64,000 bases of DNA from an uncultured Sphingomonadaceae bacterium (GTDB lineage: Bacteria; Pseudomonadota; Alphaproteobacteria; Sphingomonadales; Sphingomonadaceae). The DNA lies in assembly GCA_947497315.1 (NCBI GenBank), contig CANMFX010000002.1, positions 310,001-374,000 of the forward strand, read 5' to 3'. This document shows positions 1 to 8,062 of the stretch, piece after piece. The notes beneath the pieces were generated by a model, which saw only the letters and a list, made by a program, of their open reading frames with translations, was not told the DNA's origin and did no database searches. The number at the start of each line of letters is the position of its first letter. Position 1 is the first letter of the stretch. Position numbers and translations under genes: made by a program.

Positions 1-52
1 TCAAAAAAGGGCTGAACCTAATATGAGCAATCAAATATCATTAACAAACGCC

Positions 53-2290
53 TTACACACCCAAATTGCGTAAAGCCAGTCGGAAGAGGAAAGTGCTGCC
101 GCGCTGGTCATCTCCGGTATCTTCATAATCATAGCGCCAGGTGATGCCAAGGGATAGACAACCGTCATCATAGGCGACGCCGATCCGGTGCCGTACGGGT
201 TCAAATCCGTCGGCAGAAGACAAGGGGTCTTCCCGCGCATCGGTCAGATCGATGATCGCGGAACCGAATACAGACCAATATCGGTCTATCTGATAACGGC
301 CGCCGACACGGACCTCTTCACGATCACTAAGATCTTCAATCCCGGCGCCAATATCGCGGTTCAGCCGTAAATAACCGATTTGTGCGTAAGTATCCCGCGT
401 GCCAACCGTGGCATCAATCTCGTTGCGCCGGACTGCGAGATTGTCTTTATCCAGCCGATATCGATGGGTAAACTTGACGATGTCCTTGAAACGGACTTCC
501 GTCCGTCCGACGATATCGGAAAACCTTTCTGAAAGGCCAGTTCCGTCGGGAACAATGTTGCTATTATTGGCAAGTCGATAACTTTGACCAACAATGGCAT
601 CGACGCGTAAATTAGGCCGGTTGAGATTCCATTCCAGACCATAGGTGGCCCGAACGTTATCTTCATAGCGGTCAAAGCCGGGGAACCGGTTGAGCGCAAA
701 CAAATTTGTATCTTCCAGATCGACCGAACGCGAATCTTCATTGGGAATCGACTGATTTGATATGGCGGGTGTCGCTACAACCTGAAAACGCGGTGTCAGC
801 GTTTGCGTGCCACCAAAAGCCTGTCCAATAAATGGCCACTTAATGTCAACGGCAGCGGTTACGATACCGCGGGTTTGCCAGCCGGATTCGCCGCGATAAA
901 TAGCTGTCTCATTGAGCGCGTTATCTTGGCTGTTATAGACGTCGCCGCGCGCAAAGCCGGTCAGGGTTATTTCCTGACCCAGGGTCGTCAGTTTGCGCAA
1001 ATCCCACCGGGCGGATGCAAAGGCGCGCTGTGTGTCCTGACCCTCTGTGCGGCCGATGGCGAGGCTGTTGACCTGAATTTGTGTGCTCCCACCCAATACC
1101 GGTTCGGCAAAGCGCTTGCGATAGTCTACTACGGGCAAAGCGATTGGCACTCGGTTTTGCGGGTCGCCGGCGCGCAAGGTCTGGAACGCCCACCCGGCCA
1201 GTGAAAAATAGCTGCTATCGTCTATCCGTTCGACATTGATGGTCGATCGCAGGCTGTCATCGTCACTGATGTCGTAGCGGCGCAGGAAAGTGCGGTCAGA
1301 GACCAGTCTCGCGGATTGCGAAATCGTCCAGTTCTCATCCAGAATGAAGCGGCCACTGGTTGCAAAATATCCCCTGAAATCTTTCTCTGCGTCTGGCAAT
1401 GGTCCAGACGCTCCGGTGGGGATACGGGATCCGTAAGTGGCGTAACCGGTGAGCTGGAATGCGCCTTTTTCACTCAGATTTCGATATGTTCCGCTGATCA
1501 ACGGAGCAACCTCCGTAAAGACCTGGGTAGTTACAGTCGCGTCTTCATTAGGTGCAAGATTGAAATAATAGGGAATGGAAACCGCAACGCCGTTGGTCGA
1601 ATCAAATCTCAGATTGGGGACCAATATGCCGCTGCGATTTTCGTTGCTGACCGGATGTGACAGGCCAGGCAAGGGAATGACCGGCAGTCCAAATATCTCG
1701 ATCCGCGCTCCGTCATAGCTGACGCGTTTCTTGATCGGGTCATAGCGAACTTTGACGGCTTTGATCTGCCAGCTGGGGTTTTTGGGGCAGCCATCGTCTG
1801 TCGTGACGGCACAGGCAGTATAAGCGGCGCTGTCAAGTGTTAGAGCGCCATCCGCAAACCGTTCTCCCTTTCGGGCGGCAAGCCTGCTGCCATCATCGAG
1901 CACCAGCAATAAATTGTCGACGATTCCGTCTCGCAGACTGTCGGTCAGCACAATGCTGTCGCCATAGGCGGTGTCGCCATCAGGGCTTATCGAACGAATA
2001 CTACCTTCTGCACGCACGATACCGGTCTTGCGGTTCCAGATGACGGTATCGGAACGCAGTTTGTAGCCGTCTCGGTTCAGCAGCACGTTGCCTTTGGCCG
2101 TTACAACGTCATTTTCAAAATCATAGTCTATCGTATCGGCGCTAAATTCAATTTCTTCTGATTGCTGGGGAGATTTTTGTGGCGCTTCTGCAGTTGCTTG
2201 TGGTTGTCCGTCGGCATCCGCTTGCGCCATAGCGGACTGTGGAAGGGCAATCGGAAGAGCCAATGCAATCAGTGCGATTGAAGATTTCAT
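53..2290 (-). CDS. lptD: LPS-assembly outer membrane protein LptD
   Basis: This 745-residue protein is the outer-membrane component that, with LptE, inserts lipopolysaccharide into the outer leaflet. Seen: a signal peptide of about 22 residues ending AMA, an OstA/LptA-like beta region at about 45-160, then a long beta-barrel domain rich in alternating aromatic and polar strands up to the C-terminus. Three cysteines are visible (C160, C168 and C711). The E. coli protein uses four in two disulfides, so disulfide wiring must differ here. The gene is transcribed away from pepA. In many proteobacteria surA and pdxA follow lptD; here only 52 bases lie beyond the stop, so that cannot be judged. Family assignment is firm from the domain order and length. 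Confidence 0.93.
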   Translation of the reverse strand: MKSSIALIALALPIALPQSAMAQADADGQPQATAEAPQKSPQQSEEIEFSADTIDYDFENDVVTAKGNVLLNRDGYKLRSDTVIWNRKTGIVRAEGSIRSISPDGDTAYGDSIVLTDSLRDGIVDNLLLVLDDGSRLAARKGERFADGALTLDSAAYTACAVTTDDGCPKNPSWQIKAVKVRYDPIKKRVSYDGARIEIFGLPVIPLPGLSHPVSNENRSGILVPNLRFDSTNGVAVSIPYYFNLAPNEDATVTTQVFTEVAPLISGTYRNLSEKGAFQLTGYATYGSRIPTGASGPLPDAEKDFRGYFATSGRFILDENWTISQSARLVSDRTFLRRYDISDDDSLRSTINVERIDDSSYFSLAGWAFQTLRAGDPQNRVPIALPVVDYRKRFAEPVLGGSTQIQVNSLAIGRTEGQDTQRAFASARWDLRKLTTLGQEITLTGFARGDVYNSQDNALNETAIYRGESGWQTRGIVTAAVDIKWPFIGQAFGGTQTLTPRFQVVATPAISNQSIPNEDSRSVDLEDTNLFALNRFPGFDRYEDNVRATYGLEWNLNRPNLRVDAIVGQSYRLANNSNIVPDGTGLSERFSDIVGRTEVRFKDIVKFTHRYRLDKDNLAVRRNEIDATVGTRDTYAQIGYLRLNRDIGAGIEDLSDREEVRVGGRYQIDRYWSVFGSAIIDLTDAREDPLSSADGFEPVRHRIGVAYDDGCLSLGITWRYDYEDTGDDQRGSTFLFRLALRNLGV

Positions 2291-2325
2291 TGACGAGATT
2301 AACCTACCTTTGACCCCATGAAATA

Positions 2326-2350
2326 TTGGCGTAATTTATAATGGCGCCAA
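2326..2350. repeat. Inverted repeat in lptD-pepA divergent region
   Basis: TTGGCG at 2326-2331 and CGCCAA at 2345-2350 form perfect 6-bp arms around an AT-rich 13-base centre. It lies about 35 bases upstream of the lptD start, where a regulator or promoter would sit. On the minus strand the centre contains a TATAAA-like -10 hexamer, but I find no good -35. Function is inferred from position only. Confidence 0.3.
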
Positions 2351-2552
2351 CCTGTTCGACGCCCTATTGCACCAGATTGCGTTTGCTGCAAATTTTCTCT
2401 GCTGATTTTTCCCAATCTCCTGATTTCATCATTAACTCGAATGAAATGATGATTGCAAAGACACTGCCAATCTTTCATTGATCCACCCTGAACAGAAGAT
2501 CATATAGCCGCGATATGAATGCGGCTGACCCATTGATAAGGACGTTTTACCC

Positions 2553-4010
2553 ATGAAATTCACTTTTGCCGAAAGCCTGTCTTCCACACCAGATGCAATT
2601 GCCATTGCCGTTGGCAAAGATGCGCTGGACAGCGCGGAAATCGACATTGAACAGGATAAAGTGGTCCGCACCGCAGCCAAAGCGGCAAGGTTTGAAGGAA
2701 AAACCGGCCAGACATTTCAGACATTTGTGACAGAAGGCGACGCGGTCATACAGGTCATATTGACCGGTACCGGAAAAGGGGAACGCAAGGATTGCGAAGC
2801 GGCTGGTGGAGCGGTTGTCGCCAAGTTGATTGCATCAGGCGTAAAACATCTTGCGATCAGCGGATCGGGGCTAGAGCAGGATCAATTGGCACGGCTGCTG
2901 TTTGGCGCGAAGCTGCGTAGCTGGAGAATGGACAAATATCGCACGACCATGCCGGAAAATGCAAAGCAGACCCTGGAAACTATAACAGTGCTGGATACAG
3001 ACATGGAATCAGCGCAGGTCTGGCAAGACCTGTCTGCCGTCGCCGACGGCGTAGCGCTGACACGCGAACTGGTGTCGGAACCGGCGAACGTCATCTATCC
3101 GGAAAGCTTCGTCGCGCGTTGCGAAGAGCTTCAGGACATGGGCGTTGAGTTTACCGTCCTCGGGCAGGAAGAAATGGAAAAGCTTGGTATGGGCGCGCTT
3201 CTAGGCGTGTCGCAAGGCTCGGTCCGGCCGCCGCGGATGCTTGCCATGCGCTGGGATGGCACCAATGGCGCGCAAAAAAAACCACTGGCGCTGGTCGGCA
3301 AGGGTGTGACCTTCGATACCGGCGGTATCTCGCTGAAACCACCGGGCGGCATGGAAGATATGAAATGGGATATGGGCGGCGCTGGTGCGGTGGCCGGAAC
3401 GATGAAGGCGCTCGCCGGACGTAAGGCCAAGGCGCATGTCGTCGGCATTTGCGGCCTGGTTGAAAACATGCCCGATGGCAATGCCCAACGTCCTGGCGAC
3501 GTGGTGACCAGCATGAGCGGTCAGACCATTGAAGTCATCAATACCGATGCCGAAGGACGGCTTGTCCTGTGTGATGCACTGCATTGGGCGCAGGAAACTT
3601 TTGAACCGGAGGTTGTCGTCAATCTGGCAACTTTGACCGGGGCGATCATTATCTCTTTGGGTAACGAGCATGCCGGTTGCTTCAGCAACGATGACGGGCT
3701 GTCCGACAATTTGCTGGCGGCCGGTAAAACAGCTGGTGATCCGCTGTGGCGCTTCCCGCTCACGGCCGCTTATGACAAGCAGATCAACTCGCCCATTGCG
3801 GATATGAAAAATGTTGGTGGAAAAGGCGCTGGATCAATTACCGCTGGGCAATTCCTGAAACGCTTTATCAAAGACGGCGTCAAATGGGCGCATCTGGACA
3901 TTGCCGGGATGGTTTGGGCGGACAAGCCCGGCCCGGTGTGGGACAAGGGTGCAACCGGTTTCGGTGTGCGTTTGCTCGATCAATATGTCGCCGACAATTT
4001 TGAGCAATAA
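2553..4010 (+). CDS. pepA: Leucyl aminopeptidase (M17 family)
   Basis: A 485-residue cytosolic aminopeptidase that removes N-terminal residues using two metal ions. The M17 signature NTDAEGRL is at residues 330-337, and the metal-binding and catalytic segment GKGVTFDTGG lies near residue 248. The N-terminal 150 residues form the less conserved macro-like domain. The start has an AAGGA ribosome site 11 bases upstream. The gene heads a run of pepA, holC, a lipoprotein gene and ndk. A pepA-holC pairing is common in proteobacteria, which supports both calls. Confidence 0.95.
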   Translation: MKFTFAESLSSTPDAIAIAVGKDALDSAEIDIEQDKVVRTAAKAARFEGKTGQTFQTFVTEGDAVIQVILTGTGKGERKDCEAAGGAVVAKLIASGVKHLAISGSGLEQDQLARLLFGAKLRSWRMDKYRTTMPENAKQTLETITVLDTDMESAQVWQDLSAVADGVALTRELVSEPANVIYPESFVARCEELQDMGVEFTVLGQEEMEKLGMGALLGVSQGSVRPPRMLAMRWDGTNGAQKKPLALVGKGVTFDTGGISLKPPGGMEDMKWDMGGAGAVAGTMKALAGRKAKAHVVGICGLVENMPDGNAQRPGDVVTSMSGQTIEVINTDAEGRLVLCDALHWAQETFEPEVVVNLATLTGAIIISLGNEHAGCFSNDDGLSDNLLAAGKTAGDPLWRFPLTAAYDKQINSPIADMKNVGGKGAGSITAGQFLKRFIKDGVKWAHLDIAGMVWADKPGPVWDKGATGFGVRLLDQYVADNFEQ

Positions 4011-4035
4011 GCCAATTTGAAGGATCGTTTGACCG

Positions 4036-4473
4036 GTGCAGGTCGATTTTTATCATTTGACCCGTGATCCAGCGGAAAAACTGGTGCCTGTGCTGGCCCA
4101 GAAAACCCTGGATGGCGGGCAGAGGATGTTGCTGGTGTCGAGCTTTGTCGGCCAGCTGGAAAAGTTGAGCAATGCCTTGTGGTGCGCTGGACCGAGCAGT
4201 TTTCTGGCCCACGGTCTGGCTGGAAACGGACAGGATGAAGCGCAGCCCATCCTGATTTCCGGGGATTGTGAGGCAGCCAACGGCGCGCGTTATATTGCGC
4301 TGACGGACGGTGAATGGCGGGATGAGGCTTTGGCTTTTGACCGGGCTTTCTATCTGTTCACCGCCGAACAGATCGACAATGCCAGAACTGTCTGGCGAGC
4401 CCTATCGGCCAAAGACGACATTACGCCGCGTTATTGGAAACAGGATGGCGGCCGGTGGGTCGAAGGACCCTGA
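4036..4473 (+). CDS. holC: DNA polymerase III chi subunit
   Basis: A 145-residue protein of HolC type, the chi subunit that links the clamp-loader complex to single-strand binding protein during replication. It begins VQVDFYHLTRDP, as chi subunits do, and ends near a conserved RYWKQDGGRW segment. Start is GTG with GAAGGA about 10 bases upstream. It follows pepA by 25 bases, the usual operon order. Family identity comes from the N-terminal pattern, length and neighbour. Confidence 0.88.
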   Translation: MQVDFYHLTRDPAEKLVPVLAQKTLDGGQRMLLVSSFVGQLEKLSNALWCAGPSSFLAHGLAGNGQDEAQPILISGDCEAANGARYIALTDGEWRDEALAFDRAFYLFTAEQIDNARTVWRALSAKDDITPRYWKQDGGRWVEGP

Positions 4474-4554
4474 TATAATTGCCGTTTGCGCTTTTTTGGC
4501 GTTGCTCCTACAATCCTGAAAGGGTCGCGCCATTTTTTGGATGGAGCCATTTTC

Positions 4555-5058
4555 ATGAACAAGTTATTTATCCTGCCAATCGTTTTGGTCGCCATGTCCT
4601 GTGGCAGCAATGATGAGGTCGCATCCGGCACGTTTGATGATGGTGAAGGCGGAAAAGGTAGCTATTCGGTCAGCGGTGAGGGCGACGACAGTGAAACTGT
4701 GATCAAGACCGATGACGGAGAGGTCCGGATCGCGACCGGATCGAAAGCCGTCGCCGATTTGCCGATGGGTATAAAATTATATCCGGGTGCGGAAATTCAA
4801 AGCAGCATTGCCGGCATGGGTGATGGCAAGTCGGGGGCGATGATCGTATTCAAAAGCTCCGACGATCAGGATGAGGTGATCAGCTTTTACAAGGACCAGA
4901 TGAAGGACAAGGGCATTGATGTGCAAACCGAAATCAAATCGGGGGACATGCAGATGATTGGCGGCCAGCGTTCCGACGGAGAGGGCATCAATATTTCCGT
5001 TATCAAGGATGAGGATGGCGGCGTGACGACAACCTTGATGGCTGGCGGCAAGAACTAG
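4555..5058 (+). CDS. Small lipoprotein of unknown function
   Basis: A 167-residue predicted lipoprotein. The reading frame is open for 23 codons further upstream, but the ATG at 4555 gives a clean lipoprotein signal: MNKLFILPIVLVAMSC, with the lipidated cysteine at residue 16. The mature protein is acidic and rich in Gly, Asp and Ser for the first 60 residues. It is followed by a compact domain in which a hydrophobic LPMGIKLYPGAEI segment precedes alternating strands. I do not recognise a named family. It lies between holC and ndk in the same direction. Confidence 0.72.
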   Translation: MNKLFILPIVLVAMSCGSNDEVASGTFDDGEGGKGSYSVSGEGDDSETVIKTDDGEVRIATGSKAVADLPMGIKLYPGAEIQSSIAGMGDGKSGAMIVFKSSDDQDEVISFYKDQMKDKGIDVQTEIKSGDMQMIGGQRSDGEGINISVIKDEDGGVTTTLMAGGKN

Positions 5059-5110
5059 ACCCAAATTAGGCAGGAAAGCCTTACAAAACTTGCTATGCTT
5101 GAAAAGTCCG

Positions 5111-5120
5111 GCTAGGGGCG
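5111..5120 (+). promoter_or_regulatory. Possible ndk promoter core (GCTAGGGGCG)
   Basis: GCTAGGGGCG lies 40 bases before the ndk start. TTGCTA sits 16-17 bases upstream, in the place of a -35. The identical 10-mer occurs at 17463-17472 ahead of aspS. I infer a housekeeping promoter element of sphingomonad type. It does not match the E. coli -10 consensus well. Confidence 0.35.
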
Positions 5121-5159
5121 GCGCAAACTTATTTCACACCCCTATTACGGAGCAAAATC

Positions 5160-5582
5160 ATGGCCGGTACACGGACATTTTCGATCATCAAACCAGACGC
5201 TACCAAGCGCAATCTGACCGGTGCGGTCACCAAAATGCTGGAGGACGCAGGTCTGCGCGTTGTCGCTTCCAAACGTATCCACATGACCCGCGAACAGGCA
5301 GAAGGCTTTTACGCGGTTCACAAAGAGCGTCCTTTCTTTGGCGAACTGGTCGATTTCATGATCAGCGGCCCTGTCGTCGTTCAGGTTCTGGAAGGCGAAA
5401 ACGCTATGCAGCGTAACCGTGACATCATGGGCGCGACCAACCCGGCCGACGCAGCGCCGGGCACCATCCGCAAGGAACTGGCCGAAAGCATCGAAGCCAA
5501 CACGGTTCACGGTTCCGACAGCGATGAGAATGCGGCGATTGAAATCGCCTATTTCTTCAATGAAGATGAAATCGTAGGGTAA
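5160..5582 (+). CDS. ndk: Nucleoside diphosphate kinase
   Basis: A 140-residue NDP kinase, the full length of the family. It transfers the gamma phosphate of ATP to nucleoside diphosphates through a phosphohistidine. The N-terminal [13 protein letters not shown] is diagnostic, and the active-site histidine is in NTVHGSDS near residue 117. The start has a GGAG ribosome site. It is probably transcribed from its own promoter, since there are 101 bases of non-coding sequence upstream. A strong inverted repeat follows the stop. Confidence 0.97.
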   Translation: MAGTRTFSIIKPDATKRNLTGAVTKMLEDAGLRVVASKRIHMTREQAEGFYAVHKERPFFGELVDFMISGPVVVQVLEGENAMQRNRDIMGATNPADAAPGTIRKELAESIEANTVHGSDSDENAAIEIAYFFNEDEIVG

Positions 5583-5601
5583 TTGCCGGAATTTAGCTGT
5601 T

Positions 5602-5630
5602 TGTCATCCTGAACGTGTTTCAGGATGACA
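5602..5630. repeat. Palindromic REP-like element after ndk
   Basis: TGTCATCCTGAA (5602-5613) and TTCAGGATGACA (5619-5630) make a perfect 12-bp stem with a 5-base loop. No U-tract follows, so it is not a classical terminator, though it could stabilise or end the ndk transcript. A degenerate relative with CATCC/GGATG arms lies at 25455-25499, which suggests a dispersed genomic repeat. Confidence 0.6.
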
Positions 5631-5683
5631 TTCAACCGTTCTATTCAGGCAACCGTTATATTCAGGCAGTGGTTGCATTCAGG
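5630..5683. repeat. 17-bp direct repeats at the SnoaL gene 3' end
   Basis: ATTCAGG recurs at 5643, 5660 and 5677, exactly 17 bases apart. The first two units share ATTCAGGCA and a GGTT/CGTT core. A shortened copy, ATTCAACCGTT, begins at 5630. The array runs directly from the REP-like hairpin into the stop codon of the minus-strand SnoaL-like gene. Confidence 0.5.
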
Positions 5684-6155
5684 ATTGCAAGGCCTGTGCG
5701 TTAGCCTCTTCATAGCGTTCCCAATCATGAAACGCTTCGCGGCGGACGATGATCCATTTTTCGTCGCGCTTTTCAAATTTGTCACAATAGCGCCCCGCCA
5801 CTATCCAGTCCGTGGCTTTGCCTTCAGTAGGGACCGGGCCGAATTCTGGCGTGCCCTCCTGCACGTAATGATAAGCAACGAAATTCGATTCGGTTGATGC
5901 GCTGTTTCCATCATTGCTGAAAGAGAAGTGCACATTGGAAATGGAGTGATGCGTGGCGGGAACCTTTTTCAATATTTCACTGGCAAACCCGACAAATTCA
6001 TCCGGCGGTCCCGAATAATCACCATGGTTGTGAATATGATCATCGGCAAAACATGATCGAACCAAAGCCCAGTCTTTTCGGTCTATTCCTTTGCAATAGC
6101 GGTGCAGCAAATCACGGATTTCCTCTCGCGCCACCAGCTCTTCGACCTTGTCCAT
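5679..6155 (-). CDS. SnoaL/NTF2-like nuclear transport factor fold protein
   Basis: A 158-residue protein with the SnoaL_4-type pattern: an N-terminal helix VAREEIRDLLHRYCKGID, then WALVRSCFADD, then TESNFVAYHY and a C-terminal WIIVRREAFHDW. Members are small alpha+beta barrels. Some are dehydratases, isomerases or ring-hydroxylation partners, and many have no known substrate. The frame is open further upstream, but the ATG at 6155 has GGGAGAG a few bases before it and is preferred. It is divergent from the adjacent SDR gene, a pairing common in catabolic clusters. Substrate unknown. Confidence 0.8.
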   Translation of the reverse strand: MDKVEELVAREEIRDLLHRYCKGIDRKDWALVRSCFADDHIHNHGDYSGPPDEFVGFASEILKKVPATHHSISNVHFSFSNDGNSASTESNFVAYHYVQEGTPEFGPVPTEGKATDWIVAGRYCDKFEKRDEKWIIVRREAFHDWERYEEANAQALQS

Positions 6156-6239
6156 CCCGCTCTCCCTCATATTGTTAGGCTGAGGGATTAGCATGTGCTG
6201 CTAACCTGTGAACAGTTGGCAAAAAAGAGAGGGATCAGG

Positions 6240-7013
6240 ATGGGCAGACTGGAAGGAAAAATAGCGATCATCACCGGCGCAGCAAAAGGACTGGGGGAAG
6301 CAGATGCCCGGATGTTTGCACACGAAGGCGCAACAGTCATCCTGACCGACATGGATGAAGATAATGGCGCGCGCGTTGCTGCTGAAATTGGCGGTGCGGC
6401 AGAATTTCACAGGCAGGATGTTCGCGATGAATCGGGATGGGAAGACCTGATTGCAGATGTTGTGTCCCGGCACGGGAAGCTCGATATCCTGGTCAACAAT
6501 GCAGGTGTGGTTGAACCCGGCACCATCGAAACCCAAACGGCAGAAGAATGGCGCTTTGTGATGGCGGTCAGTGCTGACGGGACATTTTTCGGATGCAAAT
6601 ATGCGGTGCCGGCAATGAAGGCTTCCGGCGGCGGTTCGATCATCAACATGGCATCCATTGCCTCTGTTCAGGGGGAACCGGTTGTCGCCGCCTATGCAGC
6701 GGCAAAAGGGGCGGTGGAAAGCCTGACCCGCAGCATCGCCGTGCACTGCGCGAATAATGGCTATAATATCCGCTGTAACAGCGTTCATCCGGCAGGAATT
6801 TTGACGCCGATGGTCGAAGAAATCGGGCCGAAAATGATGGATAGAGATGACCTGCGGCCAGCCAGCGAGGGACCGGCAGCCAGCGCATTGGGGGAACCCG
6901 ATGACATAGCCAACACCGTGCTGTTTCTGGCATCGGATGAATCCAAATTTATCAATGGCGCCGCGATAAGGGTTGATAATGCGAAATCAGTGGTCGAGGG
7001 TGTTGTTCCATAA
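6240..7013 (+). CDS. Short-chain dehydrogenase/reductase
   Basis: A 257-residue classical SDR. The NAD(P)-binding TGAAKGLG motif is near residues 12-19, NNAG near 85, and the catalytic Ser plus YxxxK (YAAAK) near 140-160. It resembles 3-alpha/20-beta-hydroxysteroid-type and other secondary-alcohol dehydrogenases, but the substrate cannot be read from sequence. The start at 6240 is preceded by GAGGGATCAGG. Only 12 bases separate it from the DUF2256 gene, then the LOV regulator follows, so the three probably share a transcript. Confidence 0.88.
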   Translation: MGRLEGKIAIITGAAKGLGEADARMFAHEGATVILTDMDEDNGARVAAEIGGAAEFHRQDVRDESGWEDLIADVVSRHGKLDILVNNAGVVEPGTIETQTAEEWRFVMAVSADGTFFGCKYAVPAMKASGGGSIINMASIASVQGEPVVAAYAAAKGAVESLTRSIAVHCANNGYNIRCNSVHPAGILTPMVEEIGPKMMDRDDLRPASEGPAASALGEPDDIANTVLFLASDESKFINGAAIRVDNAKSVVEGVVP

Positions 7014-7025
7014 TATCACCCTCCG

Positions 7026-7175
7026 ATGCCTGCCAAGAAGCAAATCAAGAAGCAGCATCTGCCTCAAAAAACCTGCGTTACCTGCGGCCGTCCATTCACA
7101 TGGCGCAAGAAGTGGAAAGATGTCTGGGATGACGTCAAATATTGCTCAAAACGCTGCAAGGGCGGTGTAAAGTAA
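7026..7175 (+). CDS. DUF2256 small zinc-ribbon-like protein
   Basis: A 49-residue basic protein, MPAKKQIKKQHLPQKTCVTC followed by a short tryptophan-rich stretch and YCSKRCKGGVK. The four cysteines (C17, C20, C40 and C44; spacing CxxC then CxxxC) suggest one bound zinc. This matches the DUF2256 family, whose members often lie near photolyase or cryptochrome genes; the biochemical role is unknown. Here the next gene encodes a LOV photoreceptor, which fits the light-associated context. A CTCCG stretch precedes the start, with no strong ribosome site, so translation may depend on coupling to the SDR gene 12 bases upstream. Confidence 0.82.
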   Translation: MPAKKQIKKQHLPQKTCVTCGRPFTWRKKWKDVWDDVKYCSKRCKGGVK

Positions 7176-7210
7176 CGCGCGTGATATTGGCATTCTGCTT
7201 GCCATAGCCA

Positions 7211-7891
7211 ATGAGGATGGACTACGCATATTTCATGACTTCCGAGGCCGAGAATAATAAGACAAAACAGCAGTCCATACCCAAGGCTGATATGCCCAAA
7301 GCGTCTGTGGAAGCACTAATCAAGCACAGCCCGATTGCATCGGTGATCAGCAATCCAAGATTGACGGATAATCCCATCGTTGCGTCCAACGACGCCTTTT
7401 GTGAACTTACAGGCTATGATCGAGATTTCATCATCGGGCGCAATTGCCGCTTTCTTTCTGGGCCAGCCACTGAACCATGGCTGACGGAAGAAATCCGTCG
7501 CGGTGTGCGGGAACGCAAGCCGGTGCTTGTCGAAATACTCAACTATAAAAAAGATGGGACGCCTTTTCAAAATGCGGTTCTTGTCGCTCCATTATTTGAT
7601 GATGACGGCGAACTGGAGTTTTTCCTGGGATCGCAGGTGGAAATTGATAGCGATGGCCCGAGCCTTGCCAAGGCGCGGCGCATGCGGGCGACGGAAATCG
7701 TCAAGGACCTGTCCAAAAGGCAGCGCGAAGTGTTGAAGTACATCGCCAAGGGTCTGTTAAATAAGCAGATTGCGCATGAGCTGGATTTGAGCGAGCGGAC
7801 GATAAAGATGCACCGTGCGATCCTGATGAAACGCCTGGAAGCCCCCAGCGCAGCCGATATGGTTCGGCTGGCGGTGGAAGCGGGAATGTAA
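7211..7891 (+). CDS. EL222-like LOV-HTH blue-light transcription factor
   Basis: Up to 226 residues. An N-terminal LOV domain (about 35-145) carries GRNCRFLSG, with the flavin-adduct cysteine at residue 79 counted from 7211. It is followed by the LOV segments [20 protein letters not shown] and [11 protein letters not shown] LuxR-type helix-turn-helix closes the protein ([27 protein letters not shown]). Architecture and many segments match Erythrobacter litoralis EL222, which dimerises and binds DNA in blue light. ATGs at 7211, 7217 and 7235 are all possible and none has a well-spaced ribosome site. It lies 35 bases after the DUF2256 gene. Targets are unknown. Confidence 0.93.
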   Translation: MRMDYAYFMTSEAENNKTKQQSIPKADMPKASVEALIKHSPIASVISNPRLTDNPIVASNDAFCELTGYDRDFIIGRNCRFLSGPATEPWLTEEIRRGVRERKPVLVEILNYKKDGTPFQNAVLVAPLFDDDGELEFFLGSQVEIDSDGPSLAKARRMRATEIVKDLSKRQREVLKYIAKGLLNKQIAHELDLSERTIKMHRAILMKRLEAPSAADMVRLAVEAGM

Positions 7892-7921
7892 GTAAAATAG
7901 ACTACGGTCCTAATACCGTAT

Positions 7922-8006
7922 CTATATTATCGCAGTCATGCCGTAATATGCAATTAAGCATCGCGGATGGAGCAGTTCATCCCAGATCTTAAATCCATGG
8001 CGGCAT
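7922..8006 (-). other. Tiny orphan reading frame behind a very strong Shine-Dalgarno
   Basis: On the minus strand AAGGAGGAGGGAGG (8022-8009) is the strongest ribosome site I noticed in the window. Directly after it, ATG at 8006 reads MPPWI and then stops (7989). If one T at 7991 is skipped, the frame continues as KIWDELLHPRCLIAYYGMTA to a stop at 7922. A second ATG at 7998 gives a 14-residue peptide, MDLRSGMNCSIRDA. It could be a leader peptide, a frameshifted small gene or a sequencing indel. I do not recognise a family. It lies just beyond the purN stop, on the same strand. Confidence 0.35.
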
Positions 8007-8062
8007 ATCCTCCCTCCTCCTTGTCGCTTTAGGTTTGCTCTTCCCGCGATGCGAATTTTTTC

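Noticed and set aside
190-215. GGTTCAAATCC, like a tRNA T-loop
   Set aside because: It lies inside lptD and no acceptor, D-arm or anticodon stem can be formed around it.
5630-5683. Short direct repeats as a possible CRISPR
   Set aside because: The units are 17 bases with no unique spacers and only three or four copies.
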